Part shown: positions 60,544 through 64,000 of the stretch, piece by piece
How positions within the stretch are numbered: the first letter of the stretch is position 1
How the letters are laid out: every line of letters starts with the position of its first letter
Assembly (NCBI RefSeq): GCF_002105155.1
Contig: NW_019028985.1
Span: 62,001 to 126,000 of the forward strand
DNA length: 64,000 nt
Reading direction: 5' to 3'
Source: Lobosporangium transversale
Lineage: Eukaryota > Mortierellomycota > Mortierellomycetes > Mortierellales > Mortierellaceae
Notes under the pieces: generated by a model
Seen by the model: only the letters and a program-made list of their open reading frames with translations
Told to the model about the DNA's origin: nothing
Database searches by the model: none
Position numbers and translations under genes: made by a program

Positions 60544-63500
60544 ATGTCAGTTGCAATCGGTCCACGATCTGCACGGACACGGCAGAATAACAGTAGTAGA
60601 CCTACACCTCCAGATCTTGTCCTCAAAGACTCTGCCATCCATCGTCCTTCTCTCTCCCGAACCATCTCCAACAGCAATTCTTCTTCAAGTCTAAACAGTG
60701 CACCCTCTCAAAAACAACAACAGTATTCATACCCATTTCCTTATCAACATCAACATGTAACACTTCAGGGACAGGAACACCAAAACCCTGAATCTCAAAA
60801 TGGGGGAACAGGAGTAGCAGCAACAACAGGAGTTGGAGTTGGTATGACCCAGCTTCTCTCATACAATGCTCATTATCCATCCTATAGACCCTACACACCC
60901 ACCACACCCACCATGCCCATAACGCCAACATTGGCAGCCTCAGGAGGTAGTCTACTTCCTTTTCCTAAAAATCATCAACACCAGCGGGTCTCTAGCACAC
61001 GACGGATACCAAGCTATGAGTCGTCGCTTTATGATCCTTACCGATCGCGTCAGCCAGGTGTGTCTGCCAATAGAGTTAAGAACGGTAAGATGAAATTCAA
61101 ACCTGAACAAATAAATTATATATGTATATATATATAAAAAAGAATTAACGAAAGAAAAAAAAAAAAAAAAAAAAAAAAAAAAGGACCGGGAACTCCAAAA
61201 AAAAAAAAAATCGGCTACAATCCAAATAAATGATGAGACAGTTCGTTTGACCTTATTGATTGGAATTGAAGGTGCAGAAGGAGGAAGAAAGATTATCAGA
61301 ATGCAATTCAGCTTAGTTCAGTTCAGCTTAATTCAACAATACCGATGGTGTGTGTGTGTATATGAGTGAATGTTTATGTTTTTTTGCAGTCGATCGATTC
61401 AAGAATGGTTTTCCTTTATGTTTTGCACACTTTATTTTTTTTTACCCGCCTCTATTTTACTATTTTATCGATGGTGATTGTCATGTTCTGTTGTGCTGTG
61501 CCATTCATTTTCCTCCTGCTCTCATGTGTTTCTCCTCCCCAATCTCTTTCCCTGTTGTTTTCCTTATCAAAGCTTCAATCATTATCAATTATTTATTTGT
61601 GTTATTTGTTCATTTGTTCAACGTTCGTCCATCCATTTTCCCATGTTCTCATGTACTTCTCCAACAATAAGGATCACGTTTCATTTGAGGCGAGAATTTT
61701 TTTTTTTTCTTTGTCTTCTTTAATACGACGTTCTGGTAGGACAAACCATCGTGATCTCTCTCTGGAGAAAGAAAAAAAAAAAAAAAAAAAAGTCGCGCTT
61801 TTTTTTTTTTTTTTTTTTTTTTTTTGAAAGCAAAGAAGGCATCAAAAAGTGTTGAAGATGGGAACCACAATGCTGCAAAGGGTTTAAAATGACCAAACTA
61901 TTATTATTTATCTTTTACTTTTATTTGTTTATTCTATTTTAATGATTCCCATTAAGCCCAAATACTGGCTTTTATTATAAAAATTATAATTATAATTATT
62001 TTATTAGTCTTTATTCTCTATTCTTTATTATCTATTACCATGTTATTACACCTCTAAAATCTTTGATATCCAGTGTCCAACACGGATATGTGTGAGAGAG
62101 AGTCCATTTGAATATTTATTGAGAAGAAGGATGCATAAATAAAGAATAAAGAATAAAAAGGGGAGTAGCATGATAATTTGTGGATACCCTGACTCTGTGT
62201 CCATGCATAACAACCACAGCAGCTCCAAATCCTGCTGCTGTGTTTTTTAAAACAGTTGTGAAGGAACGGAAAGGCCTTTGGAGTGTCAATACGTGCCAAC
62301 GGACTCGTGTACATGCATGTTATGTGCAAAGACCAAACAGAGGAATCGCTTCCCATATCCCACCCTCTCCTTTTTTTTTCTTTTTTTTTTTTTTTTTTTT
62401 TTTTTTCCGCGAGTCATGGCGGCTATCTTCTAGGGGGTTCATCTTCCATATCTAACGACTTTTTTTTTTTTTTTTTTTTTTTTTTCCCTTTTTCATGTAG
62501 ACTACCATGCGCAGTCACCCATGCGCGAAGGCCACAGTACATTTCCATCAGCACCTCCGTCTCAATATTCAGGCCATGGTTCATCAGAAGAGGTACATGA
62601 GATACGGTCGCAGTCTGGTGGAGACACACTCTCAATAAACGACCAAGGGTCAATGATAATTATGCCTCCACCACCTGCAGTGGGGCAACGCGAGGATCAT
62701 CATCGCCATTCACCTACACTGGCTGCAAGCCAAATATTATTGGCGGCGAGCTATAGTGCCCGACCCGAATCTCCTGCCTATCTCCCTTATCAGCCATACA
62801 GCAATCAACCCTTACCTTCCCCGTCCATTATGGACGCTTATCGATCCAGTGCTGCATACTCTTCACCAGGATTGGGACCTCTTCCCACAGGGTTTCCTTT
62901 TGAGGAGCAGCGAGAGCGTTCATCCGACTATGGTAGTAGCAATAAAGCAGATCCTTATCGCTCCGCTTACTCTCAACAACACCACTATCATCCTCACCAT
63001 AACAGTAGCCATCTTAGTAATCAATCAAACTGTTCTCCTTATCTTGGATCAGGAACCGGATCACCCAACCCAAACGAAGACTTCTCATCCTCATTCGATT
63101 CACGATTTTCAGGCACGAGCCACCAACAACTTCAACCGCAACAGCAAAATAATAACAACAACAGTCAACAGTACTCGACGCGAGACCTGGCTGGCCAGGG
63201 ATCAACTCAAGCACTCTCAGCTACAGGCCTCGACACGAACAATGTCAAAAGACAACAAAGAAACATTAAATCCAGCGAAGTTGTAGAGGCAGCACAGCCT
63301 TTAGGTAACGATATACCCATGATGGCCATGGGCAGTAACAACCTCTCCACAGGAACGGAAGACAAGCCACAGTCTACCACTCAACTTTCTCAGTTCTCCA
63401 AAACGGATTCATCTGGAAAAACCAAGAAGGCTCCTAGCAAGATTGAAGAGGAAGAAAATGATGTAATCCTCCAAAAGCTGGGAGTCATTAGCGCTACCGA

Positions 63501-63903
63501 CAACAATGGGACCCGCAGTAAGGGATCTCGAAGCGGGATCTCCTACGGAAGCGGTCGCTCTCGTGGTAGAAGGAGCCAGTGGGCAGATGAATCCGGAGAT
63601 GAATATGGTCATAATCATAAGGGTCGCCGCCTTGATCGAATCCGAAGAGGACATGAAGCGCAAAGATGCTGTTGTTGCACAACACGGACTTGCGTCTTCC
63701 TCACATTTGCACTCCTCATTTCCTTTGCTTTGGCCTTGTACTTTTTGGTACCTAGGACACCCTATTTCGCGTTCGAATCTGTCACACCCAATGGACCACC
63801 TGTGATTACTAAGGACCGGATTCGAGAACCTTTTGCAATCCAGATATTGATCGATAGCAAGAGCAACTATGTGCCCATCCGTATCGATGCTATTGAAATG
63901 ACT
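60544..63903 (+). CDS. Single-pass membrane protein with disordered N-terminus and LEA2-like lumenal start (partial)
   Basis: Exons 60544-61084 and 62501-63903, continuing beyond the window after a donor at 63904; at least 648 aa here. The join reads NRVKN|DYHAQSPMREGH in frame. About 570 residues are Ser/Pro/Gln/Asn/His-rich and disordered, with several DPYRS motifs (YDPYRSR, ADPYRSA). A basic, Cys-rich stretch (RRGHEAQRCCCCTTRT) leads into one membrane helix (VFLTFALLISFALALYFL). Beyond it VPRTPYFAFESVTPNGPPVI and EPFAIQILIDSKSNYVPIRI DAIEM look like the start of a LEA2/NDR1-like beta domain, as in fungal vacuolar membrane proteins such as Tag1 or Vac7. The Cys cluster next to the membrane may be palmitoylated (inference). 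The 1416-nt intron is exceptional. Confidence 0.7.
61085..62500 (+). other. 1.4-kb intron with A/T hairpin
   Basis: Intron of the membrane-protein gene, from GTAAGA to a T-rich CATGTAG acceptor. It includes A28 (61155-61182), A20 and T27 around a 7-nt spacer (61772-61825) and two T runs (62381-62406; 62460-62485) just before the acceptor. No coding region is supported. Confidence 0.6.
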
Positions 63904-64000
63904 GTAAGTTTTATTCTTTCTCTCCTGATATCCTTCTTCTACTTCAAAGGGCAAGCAGCAGTCTCAATGATGGAAGAAAAGCTTGTATTCACATTCTTTT
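63904..64000 (+). other. Start of a further intron
   Basis: GTAAGTTTT begins at 63904 after the codon for Thr. The remaining 97 bases look intronic, and the next exon lies outside the window. Confidence 0.6.

Overview
The window looks like fungal nuclear DNA, most probably from Mortierellomycota (Mortierella-like). Genes are split by GT-AG introns, mostly about 40-160 nt. Coding exons are separated by AT-rich DNA full of poly(A)/poly(T) runs. The fatty-acid elongase at 51.4 kb closely resembles the long-chain ELO proteins of Mortierella alpina. Gene content (5-oxoprolinase, 161-residue tropomyosin, KRE2-type mannosyltransferase, Rrn6, Gemin2) also fits an early-diverging filamentous fungus. 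No RNA gene, transposon or CRISPR array was found. Exon coordinates and protein lengths come from hand-made splice models. They were chosen for reading-frame continuity and family alignment, and no transcript data were available.

Left part (1-24 kb): the 5' end of an Ase1/PRC1 spindle protein (-), 5-oxoprolinase OXP1 (+, 8 exons, 1361 aa), a disordered orphan (-), an SLC25A44-like mitochondrial carrier (+, 8 exons, 393 aa), tropomyosin (-, 161 aa), a PH-domain scaffold protein (-, 919 aa), a four-finger Azf1-like C2H2 regulator (+, with a 25-nt exon and a 1.67-kb intron), and a small coiled-coil orphan (-).

Middle part (24-44 kb): Rrn6/TAF1C-like RNA polymerase I core factor (+, 1205 aa); a frameshifted thioredoxin-like pseudogene (-); KRE2/MNT1 mannosyltransferase (-, 427 aa); an intact paralogue of the pseudogene (-, 251 aa); SET5 (-) and the 25S rRNA methyltransferase RCM1/NSUN5 (+) sharing a 225-bp divergent promoter; and a 956-residue HMG-box protein (+).

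Right part (44-64 kb): a 2098-residue NACHT / pentapeptide / WD40 protein of the fungal NLR-like (STAND) type (+), the ELO fatty-acid elongase (+), an EPHX1-like epoxide hydrolase (+), UTP11 (-) and Gemin2 (+) sharing a 355-bp divergent promoter, and the 5' part of a disordered single-pass membrane protein with a LEA2-like start (+, runs off the end).

Functionally this is a mixed housekeeping neighbourhood and not a metabolic cluster. There is a loose ribosome/RNA theme: Rrn6 (rRNA transcription), Utp11 (18S processing), Rcm1 (25S m5C), Gemin2 (snRNP assembly) and Set5 (histone methylation). The most unusual elements are the NACHT-WD40 protein with a perfect T18A22 palindrome just before its start, the duplicated thioredoxin-like pair flanking KRE2 (one copy broken), the pervasive long A/T homopolymers (several paired as hairpins), and palindromic motifs around and inside the elongase gene.
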